64,000 nt of DNA from Rhodococcus sp. UNC23MFCrub1.1 (GTDB lineage Bacteria > Actinomycetota > Actinomycetes > Mycobacteriales > Mycobacteriaceae): assembly GCF_000686025.1 (NCBI RefSeq), contig NZ_JMLQ01000004.1, forward strand, positions 372,001-436,000. The letters run 5' to 3'. A program made the translations under genes and the position numbers. A model generated the notes under the pieces. The model was not told the origin of the DNA. It ran no database searches and worked only from the letters and a program-made list of their open reading frames with translations. Shown here piece after piece: positions 1-8,458 of this stretch; position 1 is the first letter of the stretch; every line of letters begins with the position of its first letter.

Positions 1-1
1 G

Positions 2-193
2 ACGCTCAGGCCAGCAAATCCACTCGCTGCAGAGTTCTTCACCGGACTGAAGAAAGCTAAGAGGGATGAGCGCCGTGCAGCCGACGAACGCAGGGCGGCA
101 AAGCTGGAGAAGCACCGGCAGAAAATGTTAGCGCAGCATCGTGCGGAGGATGAGCATCAGTTGAAGAGTCAGTCAGGTGAGCTTGACACCTAG
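2..193 (+). CDS. C-terminal fragment of an unknown charged protein
   Basis: This is the last 63 codons of an open frame that enters from the left edge and stops at TAG 191-193. The residues are rich in Lys, Arg, Glu and Ala with a helical, coiled-coil-like pattern (RRAADERRAAKLEKHRQK). No domain is recognised. Codon use and base composition are clearly less GC-rich than the rest of the window, as is the DNA after it up to about 270. This suggests a different origin, but the fragment is too short to assign a function. Confidence 0.45.
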   Translation, partial: TLRPANPLAAEFFTGLKKAKRDERRAADERRAAKLEKHRQKMLAQHRAEDEHQLKSQSGELDT

Positions 194-219
194 TCGGCTA
201 TTGATTAAATGAAGGCATT

Positions 220-244
220 AGTTGTGTCTAGATTAGAGACAACT
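220..244. repeat. AT-rich inverted repeat
   Basis: Arms AGTTGTGTCT (220-229) and AGAGACAACT (235-244) pair at 9 of 10 positions around a 5-nt loop. It lies in the AT-rich gap between the left-edge fragment and the decayed secreted-protein gene. It could be a terminator for the fragment or an operator; no U-tract follows. The remainder of 194-439 shows no other gene. Confidence 0.35.
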
Positions 245-439
245 ATGACAACGATTTAAGAATAGACTTTCAATGTGCCGCAGGCTGAGCGGTGAGCGGG
301 GGGTTCATGGTCGCCGCGGGGCGCTGCGGTCGGGTCGCAGCGCGATGACGTAGTGCGAACGACCGATAGGCGGCACAGGTCATCGCTGCCACGATGGGCT
401 TCAGGCGGAGGTACCGCTCCATCGCGTGGAGGAAATATA

Positions 440-1012
440 TTGAGCAGCAGAAACTTTCGACGTCGACAGGTAGCCACTGTTGCGGTGGTCGCGGCCGGGT
501 TGGCCTTCGTCGCACCGGCAGTCGCCAGTGCGCAACCGTCCACATTCCGTAGCAGCACGGGCAGCAGCCTGATCGACGATCCGATCGGAACCTCGAGCGA
601 GGGGCACGCATCCTCGGCGAGGCCATCGGCGGATTCGGTGGAAGAGACCTCGGTAGTAGCGGCCCCGGCACACCGACGCAGAACTGCAACGAGCAGACAG
701 TGTCGGGCGGCGAGGGCGTGACCGATACCAATCACCAGCTCGGCCGAACGGGTCCGACGTCCTTCGTGCTCGACTACGAGACGGAGAACGTACCGGACAA
801 CATCGAGGTGTTCTACCAGGGCGGCAAGGTGTACGAATCCGGGTACATCGGCGACGACCTGAACGAGGGAACCGGGTCCGCAGTCGTCTCGCCTCCGCCG
901 GGTGCCGCCACGACGGTGCTGGTGCGGGTCACCGGGCCGAGCGGTACCTCCTGGGCGTACACCGTCCGCCGCCCGGCGCAACAAACAACCGGGCGCAGCG
1001 CCGCGGGCTGCG
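440..1012 (+). pseudogene. Frameshifted gene for a small secreted protein
   Basis: A TTG start at 440 follows GGAGG (428-432) and encodes a signal peptide: an Arg-rich n-region, a VATVAVVAAGLAFVAPAVASA core and a probable AxA cleavage site. From about 585 the coding signal (GC-rich third positions, no rare codons) moves to another frame. It continues as RILGEAIGGFGGRDLG and then a beta-rich domain with VPDNIEVFYQGGKVYESGY and VLVRVTGPSGTSWAYTV, to about 965. That second frame has no stop there and would run to 1203 across the end of the convergent dehydrogenase, so the 3' end also looks altered. The intact form would be a secreted protein of about 180 residues of unknown function. A sequencing error cannot be excluded. 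Confidence 0.5.
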
Positions 1013-2170
1013 TCAGAACACCTGCCGGTACAGCTCCTCGATCTGCTGGGCGGTGGGGACGACCGGGTTGTTGTTCGGCGAACCCGAGGCCAACGCCTGC
1101 TCGGCCATCAGCGGTACCAGCGATTCCCACTTCTCGGCGTCGATGCCGTGCGAGCTGGGGGACGGTACTTCGACCGTCGCGCAGAGCTTCTCGATGTAGC
1201 TGACCAGTGCTGCCGAGGCCACGTCGTCGCTGTCGCCTTCATGCGCGGCACCGAGTTGACGCCCGCACTCGGCGTACCGCTCGGGGGCGCCGGGGATGGA
1301 GAAGGCGGTGATTGCGGGGAGCAGCATCGCATTCGACAAGCCGTGTGCGACATGGAAATGCCCGCCGATGGGCCGGCTCATGCCGTGCACCAGGCACACA
1401 CTGGCGTTGGAGAACGCCATGCCGGCCTGGGTGGATGCGGCCATCATTGCGGCGCGGGCCTCCGCGTCGTTCCCGTCGGTGTACGCGCGAACGAGGAACT
1501 TCCCGATGGTGCGCATCGCGTTCAGGGCCAGGGCGTCGGAAATCGGGTTGGCCTTCTTGCTGACGTACGCCTCGATCGCGTGGGTCAACGCGTCGACACC
1601 GGTGTCCGCGGTGAGGCGAGGGGGCATCGACATCGTCAATTCGGGGTCGACGACGGAGGCGATGGGAAGGAACGACAGGCCGGGACACAGCATCTTCTCG
1701 TCCGACTCGCTGTCGGTGATGACCGTGAATTGCGTTGCCTCGGAGCCACTTCCGGCGGTGGTCGGGATGGCAATGATGGGCAGCGCAGGTCCGGTGTACG
1801 GGCCGGGCGCCTTGTAGTCGCGCATGATGCCGCCACCCTTGCTGAGCACCGACAGTGCCTTCGCGGTGTCCATGGGGCTGCCGCCGCCGAAGCCGATGAC
1901 GGCGTCCGCGTCGTGCGCTGCGACCGCGGCGACGCCGGCGGTGAGGGAGTCGGTGGTGGGGTCGGGAACCGTCTCGGCGAACAGCGCACCGGTCTTGCCG
2001 GCAGCCGCGATGATGCTCATGACGCGGTCCGCTGCGCCCGTGCTGACCATGAACTTGTCGGTCACGAGAAGGGGGCGCTCGACGCCGAGGTCGGTGAGCA
2101 CCTGCCCGAGGTCCTCGACGGCACCGGGTCCCATGCGCAGGAATCGGGGAAAGGAAATGGATGTCGACAT
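1013..2170 (-). CDS. Iron-containing alcohol dehydrogenase
   Basis: A 385-residue NAD(P)-dependent alcohol dehydrogenase of the group III (iron) family, which interconverts primary alcohols and aldehydes. The dinucleotide-binding loop FGGGSPMDTAK lies near residue 94. The metal ligands are D193, H197, H262 and H276, the last two in the family signature HGMSRPIGGHFHVAHGLSNA. The ATG at 2170 was chosen over the longer frame because AGAAGGAG precedes it by about 8 nt and the upstream residues are low-complexity. It lies downstream of the semialdehyde dehydrogenase on the same strand, so it may supply or remove the aldehyde or alcohol form of that enzyme's substrate. The exact substrate cannot be read from the sequence. 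Confidence 0.92.
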   Translation of the reverse strand: MSTSISFPRFLRMGPGAVEDLGQVLTDLGVERPLLVTDKFMVSTGAADRVMSIIAAAGKTGALFAETVPDPTTDSLTAGVAAVAAHDADAVIGFGGGSPMDTAKALSVLSKGGGIMRDYKAPGPYTGPALPIIAIPTTAGSGSEATQFTVITDSESDEKMLCPGLSFLPIASVVDPELTMSMPPRLTADTGVDALTHAIEAYVSKKANPISDALALNAMRTIGKFLVRAYTDGNDAEARAAMMAASTQAGMAFSNASVCLVHGMSRPIGGHFHVAHGLSNAMLLPAITAFSIPGAPERYAECGRQLGAAHEGDSDDVASAALVSYIEKLCATVEVPSPSSHGIDAEKWESLVPLMAEQALASGSPNNNPVVPTAQQIEELYRQVF

Positions 2171-2222
2171 CGTCGTCGTGCTCCTTCTCGTGGTCGGTCG
2201 TGCGTGATGCGGAAATGCCGAT

Positions 2223-2260
2223 GCCGCACCGACCCCCATGCTGCGGGACGTCGGTGCGGC
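2223..2260 (-). terminator. Intercistronic hairpin between the two dehydrogenase genes
   Basis: GCCGCACCGAC (2223-2233) and GTCGGTGCGGC (2250-2260) form a perfect 11-bp stem with a 16-nt loop in the gap between mmsA and the alcohol dehydrogenase gene. It could terminate or attenuate transcription, or protect the upstream mRNA end. No U-tract is present. Confidence 0.5.
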
Positions 2261-2276
2261 TCGGATGGATAGGTGG

Positions 2277-3767
2277 TCAGTCGTTCTCGGGGAACCCGAG
2301 GTTGATGCCGCCGTGGCTCGGGTCGAGCCAGCGGGAGGTGACGGCCTTGGCGCGGGTGAAGAAGTGCACGCCCTCGGTGCCGTGGGCGTGGGTGTCGCCG
2401 AAGAGGCTGTTCTTCCAGCCACCGAAGCTGTAGTAGGCCATGGGAACCGGGATCGGCACGTTGATGCCGATCATGCCGACCTCGACCTCGTTCTGGAAGC
2501 GTCGGGCGGCGCCACCGTCGTTGGTGAAGATGGCGGTGCCGTTGCCGTAGGGGTTGTCGTTGATGAGCTGCAGCGCCTCGTCGTAGGTGTCGACGCGGAC
2601 GACGGAGAGGACGGGTCCGAAGATCTCGTCGGTGTAGATGCTCATCTCGGGGGTGACGTGGTCGATGAGGGTCGGTCCGAGCCAGAAGCCCTCGTCCCCG
2701 CCGTCGGCCTTCACGGTGCGGCCGTCGACGACGATGGTGGCGCCGGATTCCTCGCCCGCGTCGACGTAGGAGGCGACCTTGTCGCGGTGCGCCTTGGTCA
2801 CCAGCGGGCCCATGTCTGCGCCGCGGGTGCCGTCGCCGGTCTTGAGCGGGGTGGTGCGCTCGCCGATCTTGGCGACCAGCTCGTCAGCGATGTCGCCGAC
2901 CGCGACGAGGGCGGAGATGGCCATGCAGCGCTCACCGGCGGAGCCGAAGCCGGCGTTGACCATGGCGTCGGCAGCGAGGTCGAGGTCGGCATCGGGGAGC
3001 ACGATGGCGTGGTTCTTGGCGCCGCCGAGGGCCTGGACGCGCTTGCCGTGCGAGGTGCCCGTGGCGTAGACGTACTGCGCGATGGGGGTGGAGCCGACGA
3101 AGCTGATGGACTTGATGTTGCGGTTCTCGAGCAGCTCGTCGACGGCCGTCTTGTCGCCCTGGAGGACGTTGAAGACGCCGTCGGGCAGGCCCGCTTCCTT
3201 CCACAGTTCGGCGATCCAGATGCTCGCCGTCGGGTCCTTCTCGGACGGCTTGAGCACGACGGTGTTGCCGGCGGCGATGGCGATGGGGAAGAACCACATC
3301 GGCACCATGGCCGGGAAGTTGAACGGGCTGATGATGCCGACGGGTCCGAGCGGCTGGCGCAGGGAGAAGACGTCGACTCCGGTCGAGGCGTTCTCGGTGA
3401 AGCCGCCCTTGAGCAGATGCGGGATACCGCAGGCGAATTCGACGACTTCCTGGCCGCGGCTGATCTCGCCGAGCGCGTCGGAGAGGACCTTGCCGTGCTC
3501 GGCGGTGATGATCTCGGCGAGTTCGCCCTTCTTCGCGTTGAGCAGCTCGCGGAAGTTGAAGAGGATCGCGGTGCGCTTGGACAGCGAGGTGTCGCGCCAG
3601 GCGGGGAAGGCGGCGGTGGCCGAGTCGATGACGACGCGGGCATCCTCGACGGTGGCGAGAGCGAGCTCGCCGGTGACCTGACCGGTGGCCGGGTTGGTGA
3701 CCGGGGAGGTCTTGTCGGAGGTGCCGGCGAACGGCTTGCCGTCCACCCAGTGCGTGATCGTGTTCAC
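2277..3767 (-). CDS. mmsA: CoA-acylating methylmalonate-semialdehyde dehydrogenase
   Basis: A 496-residue aldehyde dehydrogenase of the MMSDH type, which converts methylmalonate or malonate semialdehyde plus CoA and NAD+ into propionyl-CoA or acetyl-CoA with loss of CO2 (valine, beta-alanine and inositol breakdown). The signature is clear: ISPFNFPAMVPMWF at about 146, GGAKNHA at about 248 in place of the ELGGK glutamate of hydrolytic ALDHs, and the nucleophile C281 in GSAGERCMA. Loss of the general-base glutamate fits CoA transfer rather than hydrolysis. The GTG at 3767 has AAGGA about 7 nt upstream and gives the family's usual N-terminus (ITHWVDGKPF). It is divergent from a LysR regulator across 120 bp. 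Confidence 0.93.
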   Translation of the reverse strand: MNTITHWVDGKPFAGTSDKTSPVTNPATGQVTGELALATVEDARVVIDSATAAFPAWRDTSLSKRTAILFNFRELLNAKKGELAEIITAEHGKVLSDALGEISRGQEVVEFACGIPHLLKGGFTENASTGVDVFSLRQPLGPVGIISPFNFPAMVPMWFFPIAIAAGNTVVLKPSEKDPTASIWIAELWKEAGLPDGVFNVLQGDKTAVDELLENRNIKSISFVGSTPIAQYVYATGTSHGKRVQALGGAKNHAIVLPDADLDLAADAMVNAGFGSAGERCMAISALVAVGDIADELVAKIGERTTPLKTGDGTRGADMGPLVTKAHRDKVASYVDAGEESGATIVVDGRTVKADGGDEGFWLGPTLIDHVTPEMSIYTDEIFGPVLSVVRVDTYDEALQLINDNPYGNGTAIFTNDGGAARRFQNEVEVGMIGINVPIPVPMAYYSFGGWKNSLFGDTHAHGTEGVHFFTRAKAVTSRWLDPSHGGINLGFPEND

Positions 3768-3852
3768 GGAGATTCCTTCGGTCGAGTGCTGGCCTGTGAC
3801 CTGAGTCTCCCTAGCAGAATTGCGTCTGTCAAAGGCCAAAGGCGCACTCTCG

Positions 3853-3868
3853 CGTGCAGATCTGCACG
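3853..3868. promoter_or_regulatory. 16-bp perfect palindrome in the mmsA / LysR divergent region
   Basis: CGTGCAGATCTGCACG is a perfect palindrome 19 bp before the LysR ATG and about 85 bp upstream of the mmsA GTG. A TTGACA hexamer for the mmsA direction lies nearby (complement of 3829-3834). The position and symmetry fit an operator for the adjacent LysR protein; the inference rests on position only. Confidence 0.55.
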
Positions 3869-3887
3869 TCGTGGGTACGCTCACGGC

Positions 3888-4793
3888 ATGTTCTCCGCCG
3901 ATCACCTCCGCTTCTTCCTGGAGGTCTCGCGCCACGGGCGCCTCAACGACGCCTCGCGAGTGCTGGGTGTCGACCACACGACGGTGGGCCGCCGCATCAC
4001 CAGTCTGGAGAAGGCGGCGGGCCATCGACTCTTCGATCGCACGCCGTCGGGCTGGCGGCTGACGGAGGCGGGTCGGCGCCTCGTGGGCTACGCGGAGACG
4101 GTGGAGTCGACGCTGATCGCGGCGTTCGAGGACCAGACGACGTCCGTGGGCTCGCTGACCGGCTCCGTGCGGATCGCCGCCCCGGACGGTTTCGGTGCCT
4201 TCGTGCTCACGCCGCAGCTGACGCGGCTGCGCCGGGACCACCCCCGACTCGACGTCGAGCTGGTCACCGCCACGGAGCACGACGCGCTGAGCACCCGCGG
4301 CTTCGACGTCGCCGTGAGCCTGGAGCGGCCGTCGCCGCGATTCATGTCATCGCGGAAGCTGGCGTCGTACGAGCTCAAGCTGTACGCGTCACCGTCGTAC
4401 CTCCGCGCCGCGCCCACACTGGAGAGCCTCGACGACCTGCGTCGGCACGTCCTGATCTGGTACGTCGACGCGCTGTTGGACGTGGTGCCGCTGCGCATCC
4501 TCGACGCCATGCATCTCGACGGTCGACCGCAGTTCCAGACCAACAACATCACCGGGCACTGGCTCGCGGCCCGCCACGGGCTCGGGATCGCACCGTTGCC
4601 CAACTACATCGGCGAGCCGGACGACCAGCTGGTCTGCGTGTTGCCCGACGAGTTCGCCGTGCGCCGCGACTACTGGACCGCGATGCCTCGCGATCTCACG
4701 CGACTGGCGCGGGTGAAGGCCGTCGACGAACTACTGCGATCGATCGTCGCCGACGACGTGCACCTTCTGGCACCGGATGCGGACGATCAGTGA
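3888..4793 (+). CDS. LysR-family transcriptional regulator
   Basis: 301 residues. The N-terminal winged helix-turn-helix covers residues 3-60 (FFLEVSRHGRLNDASRVLGV followed by HTTVGRRITSLE). A LysR effector domain follows, with SVRIAAPDGFG near residue 88 and the C-terminal WLAARHGLGIAPLPNYIGEP. It is probably an activator or autoregulator of the divergent mmsA-adh genes, since LysR proteins usually control the neighbour on the opposite strand. The start was placed at the ATG just before FSADHLRFFLEV. Its stop overlaps the convergent MFS gene by 7 bp. Confidence 0.9.
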   Translation: MFSADHLRFFLEVSRHGRLNDASRVLGVDHTTVGRRITSLEKAAGHRLFDRTPSGWRLTEAGRRLVGYAETVESTLIAAFEDQTTSVGSLTGSVRIAAPDGFGAFVLTPQLTRLRRDHPRLDVELVTATEHDALSTRGFDVAVSLERPSPRFMSSRKLASYELKLYASPSYLRAAPTLESLDDLRRHVLIWYVDALLDVVPLRILDAMHLDGRPQFQTNNITGHWLAARHGLGIAPLPNYIGEPDDQLVCVLPDEFAVRRDYWTAMPRDLTRLARVKAVDELLRSIVADDVHLLAPDADDQ

Positions 4794-6256
4794 GCCCGTC
4801 GCGGTAGTGCGAAGACCAGGACGAACGCGAGCACGGCGAATCCGGCGCTGACTCCCATGGCGTGCGCCGCGCTGTCGGTGAACGCCGTCGCGACGGCGTC
4901 CTCACCGGGGCCCATGACGTTCAGCGAGCCGAAGAGGACGCTGCCGATGATGGCGATGCCGATCGCGCTGCCGACCCGCTGCATCGTCGAGATGACACCG
5001 CTGGCGGCGCCCGCGTCGGGCCGATCGACCGTCGCGACGATGAACTGCGCATTGGGAGCGATGAAGGCGCCGTTGCCCAGGCCTGCGATGAACAGGGGCA
5101 GCAGCAGCTTCCAGTTGGTCAGGGCCGACGCATCGGTGAACAGCAGGACCAACCAGGCCCACACGAGTCCCAGGGTGACGAGGGCCGTGCCGAGCACCAG
5201 GACATTGCGGCCGAGACGTTCGGCCAGCCTGTTGGACTGCGACGACGAGATGATGCTGCCGATCGCGAACGGGATCGACACCACGCCCGAGGCGAGGGCC
5301 GAGTTGCCGAGACCGGTCTGCCACAGGATCGAGATGGTGAAGAAGATCGACGTGAAGGCAGCGAAGTAGACGAGGGCGAGAATGACCCCGCCGGTGAACG
5401 CGGGCCGGGTGAACAGTCGCGGCGGGACAAGAGGGGTGCGGCCGGCACGCGAGTAGCGCACCTCCCACGCGCCGAACAGCCCGATGAGCACGATGCCGGC
5501 GCCGAGTGTCACATACGTCCAGGTCGGCCATCCGGTGTCCTGGCCCTCGATGAGGGGGACCAGGATCGCGACGAGACCTGCCGTGACGAGTGCGAGACCC
5601 ACCCAGTCGATACCGCGCGCGGGGGCGTCGGGGGAGTCGATCTCGGAGCGGGTCGGCAAGATCTTCGCGGCCAGGATCAAGCCGATGAGTCCGAACGGCA
5701 GGTTGACCCAGAAGACCAACCGCCACCCGCTCTCGCTGCCGGCGGCCTCGATGATCAGACCGCCGATGATGGGGCCCAGTGCGGACGAGACGCCGATGAC
5801 GGCGCCCATGATGGCGAAGGCCTTGCCCCGCATCTGCGGCGGGAACAGCAACTGGATGTAGGCGGTGACGGCGGGGACGAAGATGCCGCCCGCGAGTCCC
5901 TGCACGATGCGCGCCGCGACGAGCTGCAGATCGTTCTGCGCGAGTCCACACGCGAGGCTGGCCACCGTGAAGAGGGCGAGTCCGGTGAAGAACACCCACT
6001 TGTGGCCGATGCGGTCGCCCACCCGACCCGCCGGGATCAGTGCCAGGCCGAACGCGAGCGCGTATCCGGAGATGATCCAGGACAGGGTGGCCTCGGACGC
6101 GTCGAGGCTCGTGCGGATGGTGGGGAGCGCGACGTTGACGATGGTCGTGTCGAGCAGGGCGATGAACATGCCCATGAGCAGGACGATCAACGACTGCCAG
6201 GCGCGTCGGGAGACCGCGGGGGCCGCGTTGTCGGCCGAGGTGGAAGTGGTGGACAC
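4787..6256 (-). CDS. MFS drug exporter, DHA2 (EmrB/QacA) family
   Basis: 489 residues with about 14 hydrophobic segments. Family motifs include ALLDTTIVNVALPTI in TM1, RIVQGLAGGIFVPAV near TM4 and the antiporter motif GVSSALGPIIGG in TM5. Such proteins export lipophilic cations or antibiotics by proton antiport. The GTG at 6256 was chosen: AAAGG precedes it and the longer frame is Arg/Pro-rich noise. It is divergent from the amidase across 189 bp. No dedicated regulator is adjacent; the LysR gene converges on its 3' end. Confidence 0.9.
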   Translation of the reverse strand: MSTTSTSADNAAPAVSRRAWQSLIVLLMGMFIALLDTTIVNVALPTIRTSLDASEATLSWIISGYALAFGLALIPAGRVGDRIGHKWVFFTGLALFTVASLACGLAQNDLQLVAARIVQGLAGGIFVPAVTAYIQLLFPPQMRGKAFAIMGAVIGVSSALGPIIGGLIIEAAGSESGWRLVFWVNLPFGLIGLILAAKILPTRSEIDSPDAPARGIDWVGLALVTAGLVAILVPLIEGQDTGWPTWTYVTLGAGIVLIGLFGAWEVRYSRAGRTPLVPPRLFTRPAFTGGVILALVYFAAFTSIFFTISILWQTGLGNSALASGVVSIPFAIGSIISSSQSNRLAERLGRNVLVLGTALVTLGLVWAWLVLLFTDASALTNWKLLLPLFIAGLGNGAFIAPNAQFIVATVDRPDAGAASGVISTMQRVGSAIGIAIIGSVLFGSLNVMGPGEDAVATAFTDSAAHAMGVSAGFAVLAFVLVFALPRRAH

Positions 6257-6445
6257 CCGAGAAACCTTTCGCACAGGACAGGAACTGACGACCGTATTCG
6301 GTGAAGACGTGAGTCTCGGACCGGTCGCGGCCGCATTCTCTAGAGTTGCGTGCACCACGGACCGCGGCGCACGGGGTGCAGCGTTCCCCGCGGGACGCGC
6401 ACGCAATCACCGCGGCGCCGGTGACGGAAGCGAGGGGGATCTTCG

Positions 6446-7825
6446 ATGACACATGCGTTCACGGACGATGCGTTGGGGCGCGACGATGCGGTGGGGCTCG
6501 CGCTGCGAGTGCGCAGGCGCGAGGTCTCCGCCGCGGAACTGGCGTCGGCGGCACTGTCGCGCATCGAGAAGATGGCCGAGTTGGACGCGCTGGTGGGGCC
6601 ACCACTGACGACTCCCGTCGTCGGCGACCAGGCGGGGCCGTTCGCGGGTGTGCCGACGCTGATCAAGGACAACAGCGACGTCCGAGGGCTGCCGACGGGC
6701 CAGGGCTCCGAGATCATCCGTGCTCGTCCCGCGGACCGGCACGGTCCCGTGGCCCGCGAGATGCTCTCGATGGGGTTCGGTGTCATGGCCAAGACGACGC
6801 TGCCGGAGTTCGGACTCAGCGCGTCGACCGAGTTCCCGACCCGGCCGCCCACCCGGAACCCCTGGAACACCGAGTACTCGACGGGCGCGTCCTCGGGCGG
6901 ATCCGCGGCGCTGGTGGCGGCGGGGGCGGTTCCCCTCGCACACGGCAACGACGGCGGCGGCTCGATCCGGATCCCAGCGGCCTGCACGGGGCTCGTGGGC
7001 CTCAAGCCGTCGCGCGGCAGGTTCGTGCTGCCGGCGCTGGAGAAGCTGCTGCCCGTCGCGATCGTCTCCGAGGGCGTGCTGACGCGCAGTGTCCGTGACA
7101 CCGCCGCGTTCTGGGCCGCGGCCGATCACGCGAGTGCACGACGCCTGCGACCGATCGGCACCGTGACGGGCCCGTCGGCGCGGCGACTGCGGGTCGGTGT
7201 GATCCGGCAGTCGCCCGCGGGCGGCCCCACCGACGTCGAGACGCTCGCCGCGCTGGACGACGCCGCCGCGCTCCTCGAGCGCCTCGGTCACACGGTGGAC
7301 GAGATGACCACCGTGCCGATCGACCCACGCTTTCCCGAGGACTTCGTCGAGTACTGGTCGTTCCTCGCCTACGTTCTGCAGAAGACGACGCCGCGTCTCG
7401 AGGGCCGCACGGAACGCGACTTCGACACGCTCACCGTGGGACTCGCGGACCGCTTCCGTCGTACGCGGTACCGATTGCCGTCGGTGGTGCGTCGACTACG
7501 CAGGGCCGGTGCCGACTACGCCTCGATGTTCGCGAGCGTCGACCTGGTGCTGTCCCCGGTGCTCGGGCACACCACGCCGCGGCTGGGGCATCTGTCGCCG
7601 CACGTGCCGTTCGACGAGTACCTCGAGAGGCTCACGTCCTACGCCGCGTTCACTCCGCTGCACAACGTGGCGGGCGCGCCGGCGATGTCGCTGCCGCTGG
7701 GGCGCTCGAGCGCCGGACTGCCGGTGGGGGTCATGTTCTCCGGTGTGCAGGGCGACGAGCGAACGCTGCTCGAGGTGGCCTTCGAGATCGAAGGCGCGGC
7801 ACCGTGGCGTTCCCTCGCCGACTGA
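6446..7825 (+). CDS. Amidase signature-family hydrolase
   Basis: 459 residues of the Ser-cisSer-Lys amidase family. Lys74 (TLIKDN), the cis-Ser in TGASSGGSAA (about 149) and the nucleophile S173 in NDGGGSIRIPA are all present, so the enzyme should be active on an amide. The C-terminal half has the family's FTPLHNVAGAPAMSLPLG. The ATG is preceded by GAGGGGG 8 nt upstream. A TAGAGT hexamer at 6341-6346 could be the -10 of its promoter, giving a leader of about 90 nt. The substrate is unknown; GatA is unlikely because GatB and GatC are not nearby. Confidence 0.9.
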   Translation: MTHAFTDDALGRDDAVGLALRVRRREVSAAELASAALSRIEKMAELDALVGPPLTTPVVGDQAGPFAGVPTLIKDNSDVRGLPTGQGSEIIRARPADRHGPVAREMLSMGFGVMAKTTLPEFGLSASTEFPTRPPTRNPWNTEYSTGASSGGSAALVAAGAVPLAHGNDGGGSIRIPAACTGLVGLKPSRGRFVLPALEKLLPVAIVSEGVLTRSVRDTAAFWAAADHASARRLRPIGTVTGPSARRLRVGVIRQSPAGGPTDVETLAALDDAAALLERLGHTVDEMTTVPIDPRFPEDFVEYWSFLAYVLQKTTPRLEGRTERDFDTLTVGLADRFRRTRYRLPSVVRRLRRAGADYASMFASVDLVLSPVLGHTTPRLGHLSPHVPFDEYLERLTSYAAFTPLHNVAGAPAMSLPLGRSSAGLPVGVMFSGVQGDERTLLEVAFEIEGAAPWRSLAD

Positions 7826-7941
7826 CACGAGAACGTCGCCCGTTCTCCGTGTTGCGACCCCCGACGGGCCGGCGGGTGCCTAGTGTTCTGGGACAGGGGG
7901 CGACCCGAGCCCGCTGACAGGCACGAACGTCGGAGGAACAC

Positions 7942-8007
7942 ATGTCCGCAGGGCTCGTCGACATCCTGATCCGCATCAGCTACCTGTTCCGCGGCTGGAG
8001 CTTCTAG
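7942..8007 (+). CDS. 21-residue micropeptide with a strong ribosome binding site
   Basis: A 22-codon frame (ATG 7942 to TAG 8007) preceded at ideal distance by GGAGGAA (7933-7939), the best Shine-Dalgarno in this part of the window. The peptide is short and amphipathic: an acidic/aliphatic start (SAGLVDILIRI) and an aromatic, basic end with Phe-Arg-Gly-Trp. It has no Cys and no signal peptide. A TAGTGT hexamer at 7881-7886 could serve as -10. The stop ends exactly where the convergent thioesterase gene ends (8008), so the frame uses the whole gap. The product and its conservation are unknown. Confidence 0.5.
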   Translation: MSAGLVDILIRISYLFRGWSF

Positions 8008-8415
8008 TCAGGCGTTCGGGTTCGCCACGTTCTGCAGTCGCACCTGACCGCGGGCGATCTCCTTACCTGAGTCGGCGCTGGTGATGATCACCTGCCAGAG
8101 CTGCTGTACCCGACCCTGTTGCAGCGGGGTGGCGACCACGTCGACCCGCCCCTCGGTCATCGACCGGAGGAAGTCCGTTCCGTTGTGGACGCCGACCGCG
8201 AACTGTCCGCGGTCCGAGACCGCCACGCTCGCACCGATACTCGCGGCCGATTCGACGGCCGAGGCGTAGACGCCGCCGTGCACGACGCCCCACGGGGTGT
8301 GATGATCGCCCGTCAGATCGATGTGTCCGCGTACCTCGGTGCCGGTGGCCGTGGTGACCTGCAGCCCGGCTGCGGCGGTGAAGACGGTGTCGGCGAAGTT
8401 CTGTAGGTCGGTCAT
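8008..8415 (-). CDS. PaaI-type hotdog-fold thioesterase
   Basis: 135 residues with the hotdog thioesterase pattern: a HTPWGVVHGGVYASAVESAAS helix region (HGG motif near residue 45) and the C-terminal GRVQQLWQVIITSADSGKEIARGQVRLQ strands. Members hydrolyse aryl- or acyl-CoA thioesters. The ATG at 8415 is preceded by AGGAG; the extra 22 residues of the longer frame are not family-like. It is probably a single gene, convergent with the micro-ORF at 7942. Confidence 0.85.
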   Translation of the reverse strand: MTDLQNFADTVFTAAAGLQVTTATGTEVRGHIDLTGDHHTPWGVVHGGVYASAVESAASIGASVAVSDRGQFAVGVHNGTDFLRSMTEGRVDVVATPLQQGRVQQLWQVIITSADSGKEIARGQVRLQNVANPNA

Positions 8416-8458
8416 GGGGTCTCCTGTGTAGGCGGACCCACAGTCAACCCCAACGAGC

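Noticed and set aside
2238-3887. Very long plus-strand open frame overlapping mmsA
   Set aside because: The residues are the GDG/VDG/GVG-type shadow of the mmsA codons; only the part from 3888 (LysR) has real family motifs.
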